Assembly: GCA_965229345.1 (NCBI GenBank) | Contig: OZ245872.1 | Span: 1,550,001-1,614,000 of the forward strand | Direction of reading: 5' to 3' | Length of the DNA stretch: 64,000 nt | Origin: PBB1 sp965229345 | Lineage (GTDB): Bacteria > Pseudomonadota > Gammaproteobacteria > Burkholderiales > Burkholderiaceae_C | Part shown: in pieces, positions 49,339 to 59,533 of the stretch | How positions within the stretch are numbered: position 1 is the first letter of the stretch | Layout: the number at the start of each line of letters is the position of its first letter | The notes under the pieces: model-generated | What the model saw: the letters and a program-made list of their open reading frames with translations, nothing else | The model's database searches: none | What the model was told of the DNA's origin: nothing | Made by a program: the position numbers and the translations under genes

Positions 49339-49755
49339 ATGATTCCCGTCCGCTCCCACCGCGGATTCACGCTGCTCGAACTGCTGGTGGTCATGGTCAT
49401 CATCGGCTTGCTGGCCGCGTATGTCGGCCCGAAGTACTTCTCACAGATCGGCAAGTCCGAGATCAAGACCACCCGCGCGCAGCTCGTCGGGCTGGAAAAG
49501 GCGCTGCAGCAGTACCGGCTCGATGTCGGTCGCTTCCCGTCCACCGAACAGGGGCTGCAGGCGCTGGTCGTCAAGCCGGCCAGCGTCGGCAAGTGGGACG
49601 GCCCGTACCTGGAGAAGGCGGTGCCGTCGGACCCTTGGGGGCATCCGTATCTGTACGTGGCGCCTGGTGAGCATGGCGACTTCGACCTCAGTTCGACCGG
49701 CCGTGACGGCCGCCCGGGCGGCGACGGGCTCGACGCCGACATCACCAACTGGTGA
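49339..49755 (+). CDS. gspG: Major pseudopilin GspG-like
   Basis: 138 residues. Class III signal MIPVRSHRG then FTLLELLVVMVIIGLLAAYV, with cleavage after Gly9 and the required Glu at +5. The C-terminal calcium-site region of GspG is present: STEQGLQALVVKP, GPYLEKAVPSDPWGHPYLYV, and DFDLSSTGRDGRPGGDGLDA. It is the first gene of a long rightward secretion operon. In T2SS the protein forms the pseudopilus that drives substrates through the secretin. Confidence 0.92.
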   Translation: MIPVRSHRGFTLLELLVVMVIIGLLAAYVGPKYFSQIGKSEIKTTRAQLVGLEKALQQYRLDVGRFPSTEQGLQALVVKPASVGKWDGPYLEKAVPSDPWGHPYLYVAPGEHGDFDLSSTGRDGRPGGDGLDADITNW

Positions 49756-49785
49756 GTGTCGACGCCCGCTCTGCTCGTTCCGCCC

Positions 49786-50969
49786 ATGCAGTACGCCGTC
49801 AGCGCCATCCGCCGCACCCAGGCGGTGTCGATCACGCTCGATGCCCGTGACCCGGCAGACGCGCGGCGACAGGCCGAGGCGCAGGGTTACGCCGTCGTCG
49901 GGATCAAGGCGGCAGCCGGTGCCCGGCGCGGCATCTGGCGCAGTGCGCCCGACTTCCCGCTGCTTCAATTCAATCAGAGCCTGCTGATCCTGCTGCGGGC
50001 TGGGCTGTCGGTGGTCGAGGCGATCGAGACGCTGGCCGATCGCGAAGGCCGCGGCGACACCAAGCAGGTGCTGACGCGATTGCATGAGCAGCTGACGATG
50101 GGCCTGTCGCTGTCAGCAGCGCTCCAGGCGCAGCCCGCGGTGTTTCCGCCCCTGTACGTGGCCAGTGTGCGTGCCAACGAGCAGACCGGCGCGCTGACCG
50201 AGGCGATCGAGCGCTTCATCGTGTACCGGTCGCAGGCCGATCTGCTGCGCAAGCGGGTGATCGGTGCCGCGATCTACCCGGCCATGATCCTTGGGGTCGG
50301 CACGTTGGTGATCGCCTTCTTGCTGCTGTACGTGGTGCCGCGCTTCAGCCTGGTGTTCCAGGACCTGGGCGATCGCATTCCGCTGATGTCGCGCTGGCTG
50401 CTGCAGTGGGGTCAGTTCGCCAACGCGCACGGGCTTGCGCTGTTGATCGCTGGCCTGCTCGGTGTCGCCGCCGCCGCGTACGCGCTGAGCCTGACGGGGG
50501 TGCGCCTCGCGCTGGCCCGGCAGATCCAGCGCCTGCCGCGCATCGGCGAGATCGTGCGGGTCTATCAGCTCGCGCGCTTCTACCGGGCGCTGGGCATGCT
50601 GCAACAGGCGGGCATCCCGATCCTGACAGCGCTGGACATGGTCGCGGGGCTGCTGCCTGCCACGCTGCACGCCGCGTTGGCACAGGCGCGCCGGGACATC
50701 GGCGAGGGCCGGTCGATCTCGGCGGCCTTCGAGACCCACGGCCTCACCACCGCCGTTTCGCTGCGCCTGTTGCGCGTGGCCGAGCGCACCGGCCAGATGG
50801 GCGAGATGCTTGAGCGCACGGCAAGCTTCCATGAAGAGGACATCGCGCAGGCGATCGACTGGTTCATCCGGCTGTTCGAGCCGCTGCTGATGATCGCGAT
50901 CGGCCTGGTCATCGGTGTCGTGGTGCTGCTGATGTACGCGCCGATCTTCGAGCTGGCGGGCAGCATCCA

Positions 50970-50973
<4 letters not shown>
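49786..50973 (+). CDS. gspF: GspF-like inner-membrane platform protein
   Basis: 395 residues from ATG 49786, which gives the family N-terminus MQYAVSAIRRTQAVSITLDA; a GTG at 49756 is also open. Two T2SSF domains are seen: LLQFNQSLLILLRAGLSVVE and ARFYRALGMLQQAGIPILTA, each followed by a helical bundle. Membrane segments are YPAMILGVGTLVIAFLLLYV, LLIAGLLGVAAAAYALSLTG and LLMIAIGLVIGVVVLLMYAP. It anchors the ATPase and transmits motion to the pseudopilus. The last 4 nt overlap gspE. Confidence 0.94.
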
Positions 50974-52656
<1,683 letters not shown>

Positions 52657-52676
<20 letters not shown>

Positions 52677-53463
52677 GCGCCTTGCTGAGCGCGTTCGTGC
52701 ACCGCTGCGCGCGCGGTGGTCCGGCGGTCGCCCGGCTGCGCTCGAGTGGCGGTTCACCGAAGCGCGACCCGAAGCCATCGGGCCGCAGCTCGATGCGTTG
52801 GCGCTGGCACCGAACACCCGGCTGACCTGCATCGTCGCCGGGGAGTGCGTGCGGTACCGCATCGTGCCGTGGCGCGACGAACTCAGCCGCCCGGCGCAGC
52901 GCCAGCTGCTGGCCGAGCAGTGTTTCTCCGACCCCGGCATGGACACCGGGGCAGACACCAGCGCCGACACGGCGCGCCGCTGGACGGTCCGGCAGCACAC
53001 CACACGCCATGGTGCTGCGACGCTGGCCGCGGCGGTCGACACCTCGCTGCTCGATCACCTCGTCGCGCAGGCGCGCTCGCGCCGCATCACGCTGGCGAGC
53101 GTGCAGCCGGCGCTGATGCAGGCCTACAACCGGGCGCGGCGCCACATCGCGCCCGGGCTGCATGGGTTCGTGGCGATCGATGCCACCTCGACCACGCTGC
53201 TGCTGCAGTCACCGTCGGAGCCGCTGCTCGTGAAGCGATTTCCGGGGCCCCCGAGCGATCTGGCTGCGATGCTCGATCGCGAATGGTTCGCGCTCGGCAT
53301 GGAGCCTGCGCGCTGCCCGGTCTATGTGGTGCGCTCGAACGTGCCGCTCGCGGCGCCTCACCCGGGCATCGCGTCCACGTGGACGATCGTGGACCTGACG
53401 CCTGCCGACCGGGCGGCATCTACCGATGCGCCTGCTGTATCGCTGACGGTGGTGGCCGCATGA
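52657..53463 (+). CDS. PilM/GspL-cytoplasmic-like assembly protein (low similarity)
   Basis: 268 residues from GTG 52657, overlapping gspE by 20 nt. I see no strong motif. Size, position directly before PilN- and PilO-like genes, and the alternating strands (TRLTCIVAGECVRYRIVPWR, GLHGFVAIDATSTTLLLQSP) suit a reduced actin-like PilM or the cytoplasmic domain of GspL. The canonical ATP motifs of PilM are not obvious. The assignment is mainly by synteny. The stop overlaps the next gene's ATG. Confidence 0.5.
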
Positions 53464-53999
53464 CGACCGCCGCCTTGCAGCTCGATTTCGTGCGTCCGCC
53501 GGTCATGCGCGCGCGCTGGGCGGGCTGGCTGCTGCTGGCCGCGGCGGTGCCCGCGGTCGTGCTCACTGCCGAGACTCACAGCCACGCGGACCAGACCTGG
53601 GCGCTCGCGCAAAGCCGGCACCAGCATCTGCAAGCGCGATCTCAGGCCGATCGCCCGCAGCGCACCGTGGCGCCGCCCGATGCCGCCACGCTGGCATCAA
53701 TACGGCGTGCCAATGCGGTCATCGAGCAGCTCTCGGTGCCCTGGGGCGAATTGTTCGAAGCGATCGAGGCGGCCGATGCCCGCGGCTTGGGGGTGCTGTC
53801 GCTCACCCCGAGCGCGCGCGACAGATCGCTGCGTCTTGCGGGTGAGGCGCGTTCGATGAGCGAGCTGCTGGCGTATGTGCAGCGCATGGCCGACCAGCCC
53901 GCGCTGCAGCACGTCCATCTGCTGGGCTACAGCACGGCGGTGCGCGATGGCGTGCCGGTGGTGTCGTTCACCTTGGCGGCGACATGGCAACCGCGCTGA
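53460..53999 (+). CDS. PilN/GspL-periplasmic-like inner-membrane protein
   Basis: 179 residues. A short cytoplasmic N-tail (MTTAALQLDFVRPPVMRARW), one membrane segment AGWLLLAAAVPAVVLTAETH, then a coiled region and a small alpha/beta domain containing WGELFEAIEAADARGLGVLS and HVHLLGYSTAVRDGVPVVSF. This is the layout of PilN and of the ferredoxin-like periplasmic end of GspL. Starts within the preceding stop (ATGA), overlaps the next gene by 16 nt. Confidence 0.65.
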   Translation: MTTAALQLDFVRPPVMRARWAGWLLLAAAVPAVVLTAETHSHADQTWALAQSRHQHLQARSQADRPQRTVAPPDAATLASIRRANAVIEQLSVPWGELFEAIEAADARGLGVLSLTPSARDRSLRLAGEARSMSELLAYVQRMADQPALQHVHLLGYSTAVRDGVPVVSFTLAATWQPR

Positions 54000-54610
54000 T
54001 GCGGGCGCGTTGGCAGCTGGCGCGCGGGCTGCGCGGCATCGGCCTGCCCGGCTGGGTCGGGCTCGCCGGTGGGCTCGCCTGTGCCTTGGTGGGGTGGGGC
54101 CTGATCGTGCCATTGCACGCCGAGACCCGGCAGCTCGATGCCGACAGCCAGCAACTGGCCCGGCGGGCGGCCACACGGCCAGCCACCGCCACCGAGCCCA
54201 CGCCCGCGCAGCAGCTGCTCGCCTTCGAGCAGCGCTTTGCCGACGACCGCACCATTGCTCCCACCCTGGCCCGGCTCCAGGCGGCCGCGCAACGGCGCGG
54301 CTTCAAGCTTGAGCAGGCCGAGTTCAAGCTCACCAGCGAGCCTGCCGAGCCGTTGGCGCGCTATTCGATCCTGCTGCCGATCAAGGCCGATTACCGCGCC
54401 TTGCGCCGCTTCAGCCGCGACGCGCTGCGCGAGCTGCCCGCGCTGGCGCTCGACGAGGTCAGCCTGCGCCGCAGCGACCCGGCATCGCCGCAGCTGGACG
54501 CCCAGCTGCGCTTCGTGCTGTTCCTGGCGAAGCCGCCCGCCCTGCCGGCACATGAGGCGATGGCCGGTGCCGAGGCGGCCCCAGCGGCCCCGATGGCGCT
54601 GGCGAACTGA
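53984..54610 (+). CDS. PilO/GspM-like inner-membrane protein
   Basis: 208 residues: a membrane segment WVGLAGGLACALVGWGLIVP, a coiled coil (HAETRQLDADSQQLARRAAT), and a ferredoxin-like C-domain with LARLQAAAQRRGFKLEQAEF and YSILLPIKADYRALRRFSRD. PilO and GspM have this arrangement and pair with PilN/GspL. Identification rests on topology, size and order. Confidence 0.65.
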   Translation: MATALMRARWQLARGLRGIGLPGWVGLAGGLACALVGWGLIVPLHAETRQLDADSQQLARRAATRPATATEPTPAQQLLAFEQRFADDRTIAPTLARLQAAAQRRGFKLEQAEFKLTSEPAEPLARYSILLPIKADYRALRRFSRDALRELPALALDEVSLRRSDPASPQLDAQLRFVLFLAKPPALPAHEAMAGAEAAPAAPMALAN

Positions 54611-54623
54611 ACAGGCCGCGCCG

Positions 54624-55184
54624 ATGGAGATGCCCCTGGCTCGCAAGCGCATGGCCCTGCTGATCGTGGTGGTCGGCAGCGCGCTGATCGGCGAACGCGT
54701 GGTCGCTCTGATGGGAGACGACGCGTCGGTCGTCGAGCCCACCACGCGCGCACCGAACCGACCGCGCACTGTGCAGAGGCCGTCGTCATCGAACCCTGCC
54801 GAGTCGTTGGCCGCCCGCGTGCAGCTCGATCGCCTGGACAGCACCCGCCAGGCCCTGTCCGGCGACGCAGACGCCGACGACGAATCACCTGCGGTCGTGT
54901 TCGATGCGGTGTCCTGGCAGCCGCTGGCGGTGAAGGCCGACACCCCTCCGACGCCACCGCCGAAGCCGGTGGCGCCACCGTTCCCCTACGCCTATCTCGG
55001 CGGACTGTCGGAGGACGGTGTGCGCACCACGTTTTTCAACCAGGCAGACCGTGTCCTGCCGGTCAAGGCCGGGGACACCGTCGATGCGGTCTACCGCGTC
55101 GAGCAGATGAACGAGAAGAACATGACGCTGACCTACCTGCCGCTCAACCAGAGCCTGATCGTCCATTTCCGGAGCGGGGGATGA
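54624..55184 (+). CDS. GspC/PilP-like protein ('secretion system X translation initiation factor' type)
   Basis: 186 residues with an N-terminal membrane anchor ARKRMALLIVVVGSALIGER and a Pro-rich periplasmic linker (PTPPPKPVAPPFP). The C-domain FPYAYLGGLSEDGVRTTFFN then LPVKAGDTVDAVYRVEQMNE is a small beta domain like the HR domain of GspC or PilP, which contacts the secretin. Database entries for this family carry the misleading label translation initiation factor; nothing here suggests that. Immediately precedes the secretin gene, overlapping it by 4 nt. Confidence 0.72.
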   Translation: MEMPLARKRMALLIVVVGSALIGERVVALMGDDASVVEPTTRAPNRPRTVQRPSSSNPAESLAARVQLDRLDSTRQALSGDADADDESPAVVFDAVSWQPLAVKADTPPTPPPKPVAPPFPYAYLGGLSEDGVRTTFFNQADRVLPVKAGDTVDAVYRVEQMNEKNMTLTYLPLNQSLIVHFRSGG

Positions 55185-57169
55185 GCGCAGCACCCATCCC
55201 CTCCACGGGCCGACGAGCAGGCCGGCTGGCCCGATGGCTGGCGTGGCTGGTCGTCGCCGGCCTGTCTGCCTGCGCGCCGGGCAGCCAGTTCGTGCGCCAG
55301 GGCCAGCAGCTGATCGACAAGGGGCAGGTCGAGGAAGGCCTGTCGCAGATCGAGAAGGGCATCGGGCTCGAGCCCGACAACCGGCAGTACCGCATGCTCG
55401 TGGTCCGCCAGCGCGAGACACAGATCGGCCGGTGGTTGACCCAGGCCGATGCACTGCGCAACAGCGGCCAGCTCGAAGACGCCGCGGCGGTGTACCAGCG
55501 CGTTCTCGGCATCGATGCCGGCAACCCGCGCGGGCGCGCCGGGCTGGACGAGGTGGACTCGCTGCGCCGCCAGCAGCAGCGGCTGGACGAGGCGCAATCG
55601 CTGATGGCGCAGGAGCGCCGCGACGAAGCCCTGCAGCGGCTGCGCCAGGTGCTGTCGGAGAACCCGACCCAGCCGCGCGCGCTGGCACTGCGCCAGCAGT
55701 TCGAGGCGCAAGCCGGCCAGCCCACCGACGGGCTGCCGCCCACGCTGAAGGCCAAGCTGCGCAAGCCGGTGTCGCTGGATTTCCGCGACGCCAACCTGAA
55801 GACCGTGTTCGAGGCGCTGTCCCGAAGCACCGGCATCAACTTCGTGTTTGACCGGGAGGTCCGGCCCGACATCAAGGTCACCTTGTCGGTGGCCAACCTC
55901 GGCATCGACGACGTGGTGGGCGTGCTGACGGTGACGAACCAGCTCGAGCGCAAGGTGCTCAACGACAACACGGTGCTGATCTACCCGAACACCGCGGCCA
56001 AGCAGAAGGACTACCTGGAGCTGAGCGTCAAGACCTTCTACCTGTCCAACGCTGAAGCGAAGACGGTGTTCTCCTTGCTGAAGACGGTGCTCAAGACCAA
56101 GGACCTGTACGCCGACGAGAAGCTCAACAGCCTGACGATGCGCGACACCGCTGCCGCGATCGCGCTGGCCGGCAAGCTGATCGCGGCGCAAGACCTGCCC
56201 GAGCCCGAGGTGCTGCTCGATGTGGAGGTGCTCGAGGTCAAGCGCTCGCGCCTGACCGAGATCGGCATCGATCCGCCGGGCAAGTTCACGCTGCTCAACA
56301 TCGTGCAGAACCCGGCGACGGTGGTGTCCACCGCCACCGGCAACACCACGGTGCAAAACAACACGCTCACCACCACCCAGCTGACGGCCGACCGGCTGCG
56401 CAGGATCCGCGGCTCGAGCATCGGCATCGACAACCCGTCGGTGAACCTGCGCGCCGAGAACGGCGACACCAACATCCTGGCCAACCCGCGCATCCGTGTG
56501 CGCAACCGGGACAAGGCGCGCATCCTGATCGGCGACCGGGTGCCGGTCATCACGACCACGGCCACGGCCAACGTCGGCGTCTCCGAGTCGGTGAGCTACC
56601 TCGATGTGGGCTTGAAGCTCGATGTCGAGCCCAACGTGTTCCTCGACAACGAGGTCGGCGTCAAGGTCAGCCTGGAGGTCAGCAACATCGTGCGCGAAGT
56701 GCGCAGCCGCTCAGGGAGCCTGACCTACCAGATCGGTACCCGGCTCGCGACCACCTCACTGCGCCTGAAGGACGGCGAGACCCAGGCGCTGGCCGGGCTG
56801 ATCAGCGACGAAGACCGGCAGGCGACGACCGGCGTGCCGTGGGTGAGCGAGCTGCCGGTGCTGGGCCGGCTGTTCTCCAACGAGCGCAGCGACCGCAGCA
56901 AGACCGAGATCGTGCTGCTCATCACCCCGCGCGTCGTGCGCAACCTGGCCACCGGCACGCCCGATCTTCATGAACACCCCGGCGGCACCGAAGCCGCGGT
57001 CGGCTCGCCGCCGCTGCGCGTGCAGGGGGCCGGCAAGCTGGCCATGCCCGCAGGCCCTGGCGCGCGTCGGGGAGGTGATACCCCGGGCGTGGAGCTGCCC
57101 CAGGCGAGCGAGCCCGAACCGGCGCCCGAGCCGCCCGTGTCGCCGCCACCGAACCCCGCGGCGCCATGA
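55181..57169 (+). CDS. gspD: Secretin (GspD-like) lipoprotein with N-terminal repeat region
   Basis: 662 residues. Lipobox VVAGLSAC (Cys31). Residues 35-190 are TPR-like helices (QGQQLIDKGQVEEGLSQIEK, LRNSGQLEDAAAVYQRVLGI) instead of the usual N0 start. Then a secretin/TonB short N-terminal domain (PVSLDFRDANLKTVFEALSR), N1-type repeat, and the secretin core: VLLDVEVLEVKRSRLTEIGI, GDTNILANPRIRVRNRDKAR, VSYLDVGLKLDVEPNVFLDN, and VPWVSELPVLGRLFS. A Pro/Gly-rich C-tail of 70 residues follows. It should form the outer-membrane gate. The TPR extension marks it as the T2SS-like 'system X' subtype. Confidence 0.93.
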   Translation: MSAAPIPSTGRRAGRLARWLAWLVVAGLSACAPGSQFVRQGQQLIDKGQVEEGLSQIEKGIGLEPDNRQYRMLVVRQRETQIGRWLTQADALRNSGQLEDAAAVYQRVLGIDAGNPRGRAGLDEVDSLRRQQQRLDEAQSLMAQERRDEALQRLRQVLSENPTQPRALALRQQFEAQAGQPTDGLPPTLKAKLRKPVSLDFRDANLKTVFEALSRSTGINFVFDREVRPDIKVTLSVANLGIDDVVGVLTVTNQLERKVLNDNTVLIYPNTAAKQKDYLELSVKTFYLSNAEAKTVFSLLKTVLKTKDLYADEKLNSLTMRDTAAAIALAGKLIAAQDLPEPEVLLDVEVLEVKRSRLTEIGIDPPGKFTLLNIVQNPATVVSTATGNTTVQNNTLTTTQLTADRLRRIRGSSIGIDNPSVNLRAENGDTNILANPRIRVRNRDKARILIGDRVPVITTTATANVGVSESVSYLDVGLKLDVEPNVFLDNEVGVKVSLEVSNIVREVRSRSGSLTYQIGTRLATTSLRLKDGETQALAGLISDEDRQATTGVPWVSELPVLGRLFSNERSDRSKTEIVLLITPRVVRNLATGTPDLHEHPGGTEAAVGSPPLRVQGAGKLAMPAGPGARRGGDTPGVELPQASEPEPAPEPPVSPPPNPAAP

Positions 57170-57657
57170 GTTCCCTGCGTCTGGGGCGCGCCCGTGCACG
57201 CGGCTTCACGCTGATCGAGCTGCTGATCACGGTGGCGATCCTGGCGATGCTGGCCGGTGGTGCGATGGGCTTTGCCGGGCTGGCGGTTCAGCGCACACAA
57301 GAGCAGGAATTGCGCAGCGCATTGCGGCAGATCCGCGAGGCGATCGATGCCTACAAGGTGGCGGTCGATGCCGGTCGCATCGCCAAGGCCCCGGACGCTT
57401 CGGGCTACCCGCCGACCTTGAGCGCCTTGACCGACGGCGTGCCCGACATCACCAGCGCGCAGGCGAAGAAGCTGTACTTCCTGCGTCGTCTGCCGCGCGA
57501 TCCGATGGCTGACTCGGCGCTCCCTGCCGAGGCGACCTGGGGTCTGCGCAGCCATGAGAGCAGCGCCGACGATCCGCAACCCGGCCGCGACGTGTTCGAC
57601 GTGTACTCGCTGTCACCCAAGACCAGCATCGGCGGTCGGCCGTACCGGGAATGGTGA
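57166..57657 (+). CDS. Pseudopilin (GspG/PulG-like, second)
   Basis: 163 residues. Prepilin signal RLGRARARG then FTLIELLITVAILAMLAGGA, cleavage after Gly13 and Glu at +5. The rest (LRSALRQIREAIDAYKVAVD, LPRDPMADSALPAEATWGLR, VYSLSPKTSIGGRPYREW) follows the GspG-like pseudopilins that end in a Tyr-x-x-Trp motif in this cluster. Starts inside the secretin stop (ATGA) and overlaps the next gene by 7 nt. Confidence 0.88.
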   Translation: MSSLRLGRARARGFTLIELLITVAILAMLAGGAMGFAGLAVQRTQEQELRSALRQIREAIDAYKVAVDAGRIAKAPDASGYPPTLSALTDGVPDITSAQAKKLYFLRRLPRDPMADSALPAEATWGLRSHESSADDPQPGRDVFDVYSLSPKTSIGGRPYREW

Positions 57658-58070
57658 GGCTGTTCTCCCGCACGCCGCGCACGCCGGCCGGCCGACGCCG
57701 CGCCACCGGCTTCACGCTGATCGAGATGATGGTGGTCATGGCCATCGTCGCGACGCTGCTCACCCTGGCGCTGCCGCGCTACTTCCACAGCGTCGAGCGC
57801 AGCCGCGAAGCGGTCCTCAAGCAGGACCTGCGCATCATGCGCGACGCGATCGACAAGTATTTTTCCGACCGCGGCCGATACCCGACGACGCTGCAAGAAC
57901 TGGCCGAGAAGCGCTACCTGCGCCAGGTGCCGCCCGACCCGGTCACCGACAGCGCCAGCACCTGGATCACGCTGCCGCCCCCTGAAGGCGAGCTGCGCGA
58001 CGGCGTGTACGACGTGCGCAGCGGTGCGCCCGGCAGCAGCCTCGATGGCGAGCCCTATGAAAGCTGGTGA
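57651..58070 (+). CDS. Pseudopilin (GspG/PulG-like, third)
   Basis: 139 residues. Signal TPAGRRRATG then FTLIEMMVVMAIVATLLTLA, cleavage after Gly20, Glu at +5. SREAVLKQDLRIMRDAIDKY, FSDRGRYPTTLQELAEKRYL and VYDVRSGAPGSSLDGEPYES are close in plan to the preceding pseudopilin, including the C-terminal Y-x-x-W. It probably arose by duplication. Last gene of the uninterrupted gsp-like run. Confidence 0.88.
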   Translation: MVRLFSRTPRTPAGRRRATGFTLIEMMVVMAIVATLLTLALPRYFHSVERSREAVLKQDLRIMRDAIDKYFSDRGRYPTTLQELAEKRYLRQVPPDPVTDSASTWITLPPPEGELRDGVYDVRSGAPGSSLDGEPYESW

Positions 58071-58086
58071 TCACCTGGCCGCGATC

Positions 58087-58102
58087 CACGATGAACTGTC
58101 AC
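58087..58102 (+). promoter_or_regulatory. Repeated 16-bp motif, copy 1 (upstream of epsA)
   Basis: CACGATGAACTGTCAC, 55 nt before the epsA GTG. It matches 15 of 16 bases with a second copy before the TpsB gene. Candidate operator or promoter element shared by the two transcription units. Confidence 0.4.
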
Positions 58103-58157
58103 CGTCGGTCGCTAAGGTCCTGCTGCTGCAACCACCCACCGATTAGGACCTTTGAAC

Positions 58158-58934
58158 GTGAACTCCGCACCCCGGTTGAACGACGCCGACCGCAGTCGCT
58201 TTGCCGATGCGGTGGAGGAGTCCCTCCTGATCGGCAGCCGGCAACAGTTCTTCGTCTGGAGCCAGAGTTCGGTGCAGGCGCTGATACCGCACGAGATCCT
58301 GCTCTGTGGCATCGAGGATGGCTCCCGCCAGGGGATGGCACTGCACCGGTTCAGCGCCAGCCGATACTTTCGCCAGGCGCATTTCGACGCGGTGGCCGAT
58401 CCGGCGGCGGGCCTGATGCCGCGCCTGCTGGCCGTCGTCGAAGGCAGCCGGTCCCGTGTCGTGCTGTGCCCGTCCAGCCCGCCCGGCAGGCCGGCGGATC
58501 AGGAACTGTTGCTGCTGGTCGGCAACAACGAATTGAAGAACCTGGCCTCGCACCTGGTGGTGGGTGTGCGCGGTCGCGTCGAAGCGTTCTACGGCTTCTC
58601 GCGCCTGTCGGTCGAACTCGATGCCCGACTCGGCCATCTGCTCGAGCTGCTGGTTCCTCATGTGCACAACGCGTTCCTGCGCGTGCTGGCCGCCGAGCGC
58701 GACATGGCAGGCGTGGCCCACCAGCGCGTCGGTCGGCTGGTCACGCCAAGGCAGGAGGAAATCCTGAACCTCATCAAGACTGGCAAGACCAATTCCGAGA
58801 TCGCCGAGCTGCTGAGCTGCAGCCCGTGGACGATCAAGAACCACATCCAGGCCATCCTGCGCAAGCTCGATTCCAACAGCCGCACCCACGCCATCGCCCG
58901 CGCCATGAGCCTGGGCATCCTGCAGCCGGATTGA
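58158..58934 (+). CDS. epsA: LuxR-family transcriptional regulator EpsA
   Basis: 258 residues. I choose GTG 58158 because AGGA lies 9 nt before it; a TTG at 58152 is also open. The N-terminal 185 residues (EESLLIGSRQQFFVWSQSSV, QALIPHEILLCGIEDG) match the EpsA sensory domain family linked to exosortase/EPS loci. The LuxR HTH spans about 193-255: VTPRQEEILNLIKTGKTNSE, IAELLSCSPWTIKNHIQAIL. The Asp-phosphorylation domain of response regulators is absent. It lies between pseudopilin genes and likely controls the secretion locus and perhaps the exopolymer genes. Confidence 0.85.
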   Translation: MNSAPRLNDADRSRFADAVEESLLIGSRQQFFVWSQSSVQALIPHEILLCGIEDGSRQGMALHRFSASRYFRQAHFDAVADPAAGLMPRLLAVVEGSRSRVVLCPSSPPGRPADQELLLLVGNNELKNLASHLVVGVRGRVEAFYGFSRLSVELDARLGHLLELLVPHVHNAFLRVLAAERDMAGVAHQRVGRLVTPRQEEILNLIKTGKTNSEIAELLSCSPWTIKNHIQAILRKLDSNSRTHAIARAMSLGILQPD

Positions 58935-58944
58935 TGCCGTGGCC

Positions 58945-59445
58945 ATGTGCACACGGCGGTGTCGCGCCAAGCGCTTGCAGGGGTTCACCTACCTCGGCGT
59001 GCTGTTCATCGTCAGCCTGCTGACGCTCACCGCAGCCGCTGCCAGCGCGGTCTGGTCGACGGTGCAGCAGCGCGACAAGGAGGTCGAACTGGTCTTTGCC
59101 GGGCGCCAGTTCGCGGCCGCCATCGAGCGCTACCGGGTGCGCTCCGACCGCCTGGCCGAGATTCCGGCCAGGGTGTACCCAGACAGCCTCGAAGCGTTGT
59201 TGAACGACGAGCGCGCATCACAGCCCGTGCATCATCTGCGCCGTCTGTACCTCGACCCGATGACGGGTGATGCGCAGTGGGGCCTGATCCGACTTCCCGA
59301 CGGGGGCATCGTCGGCGTGCACAGCCTGTCGATGCGCCGTCCGTACCCGCGCACCTTCGTGACGCCCGATTTCTCGACGCCTGCGACCACCACGTACCGC
59401 GACTGGCATTTCATGGCGCCGAGTGCACAGGCCTTGCTGCCGTAG
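58945..59445 (+). CDS. Atypical pseudopilin lacking Glu at +5
   Basis: 166 residues from ATG 58945 (GTG 58939 would add two). The N-terminus RRCRAKRLQG then FTYLGVLFIVSLLTLTAAAA has a basic leader, Gly13, Phe at +1 and a hydrophobic helix, but +5 is Gly instead of Glu. The body (VELVFAGRQFAAAIERYRVR, PDSLEALLNDERA, HHLRRLYLDPMTGDAQWGLI) is like the minor pseudopilins of this system. Residue Glu+5 is normally required for N-methylation and alignment in the pilus, and tip pseudopilins (GspK) also lack it, so this may be the tip subunit. Follows epsA by 10 nt. Confidence 0.78.
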   Translation: MCTRRCRAKRLQGFTYLGVLFIVSLLTLTAAAASAVWSTVQQRDKEVELVFAGRQFAAAIERYRVRSDRLAEIPARVYPDSLEALLNDERASQPVHHLRRLYLDPMTGDAQWGLIRLPDGGIVGVHSLSMRRPYPRTFVTPDFSTPATTTYRDWHFMAPSAQALLP

Positions 59446-59503
59446 CGGATGCCCGTGGCCCGTTGGGCTGCGTGCTGCCGAAATCGCTGCATCGTGACGC
59501 GGC

Positions 59504-59519
59504 CACGACGAACTGTCAC
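59504..59519 (+). promoter_or_regulatory. Repeated 16-bp motif, copy 2 (upstream of TpsB gene)
   Basis: CACGACGAACTGTCAC, differing in one base from the copy before epsA, and 14 nt from the TpsB-family ATG. The proximity to the start codon means a transcript start would have to lie very close, or the motif acts as an operator or at RNA level. Confidence 0.4.
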
Positions 59520-59533
59520 GAAGCGTCGGAACA

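Noticed and set aside
54624..55184. Translation initiation factor
   Set aside because: This label occurs for the family in databases, but the protein has one membrane anchor, a Pro-rich linker and a small periplasmic beta domain, matching GspC/PilP.
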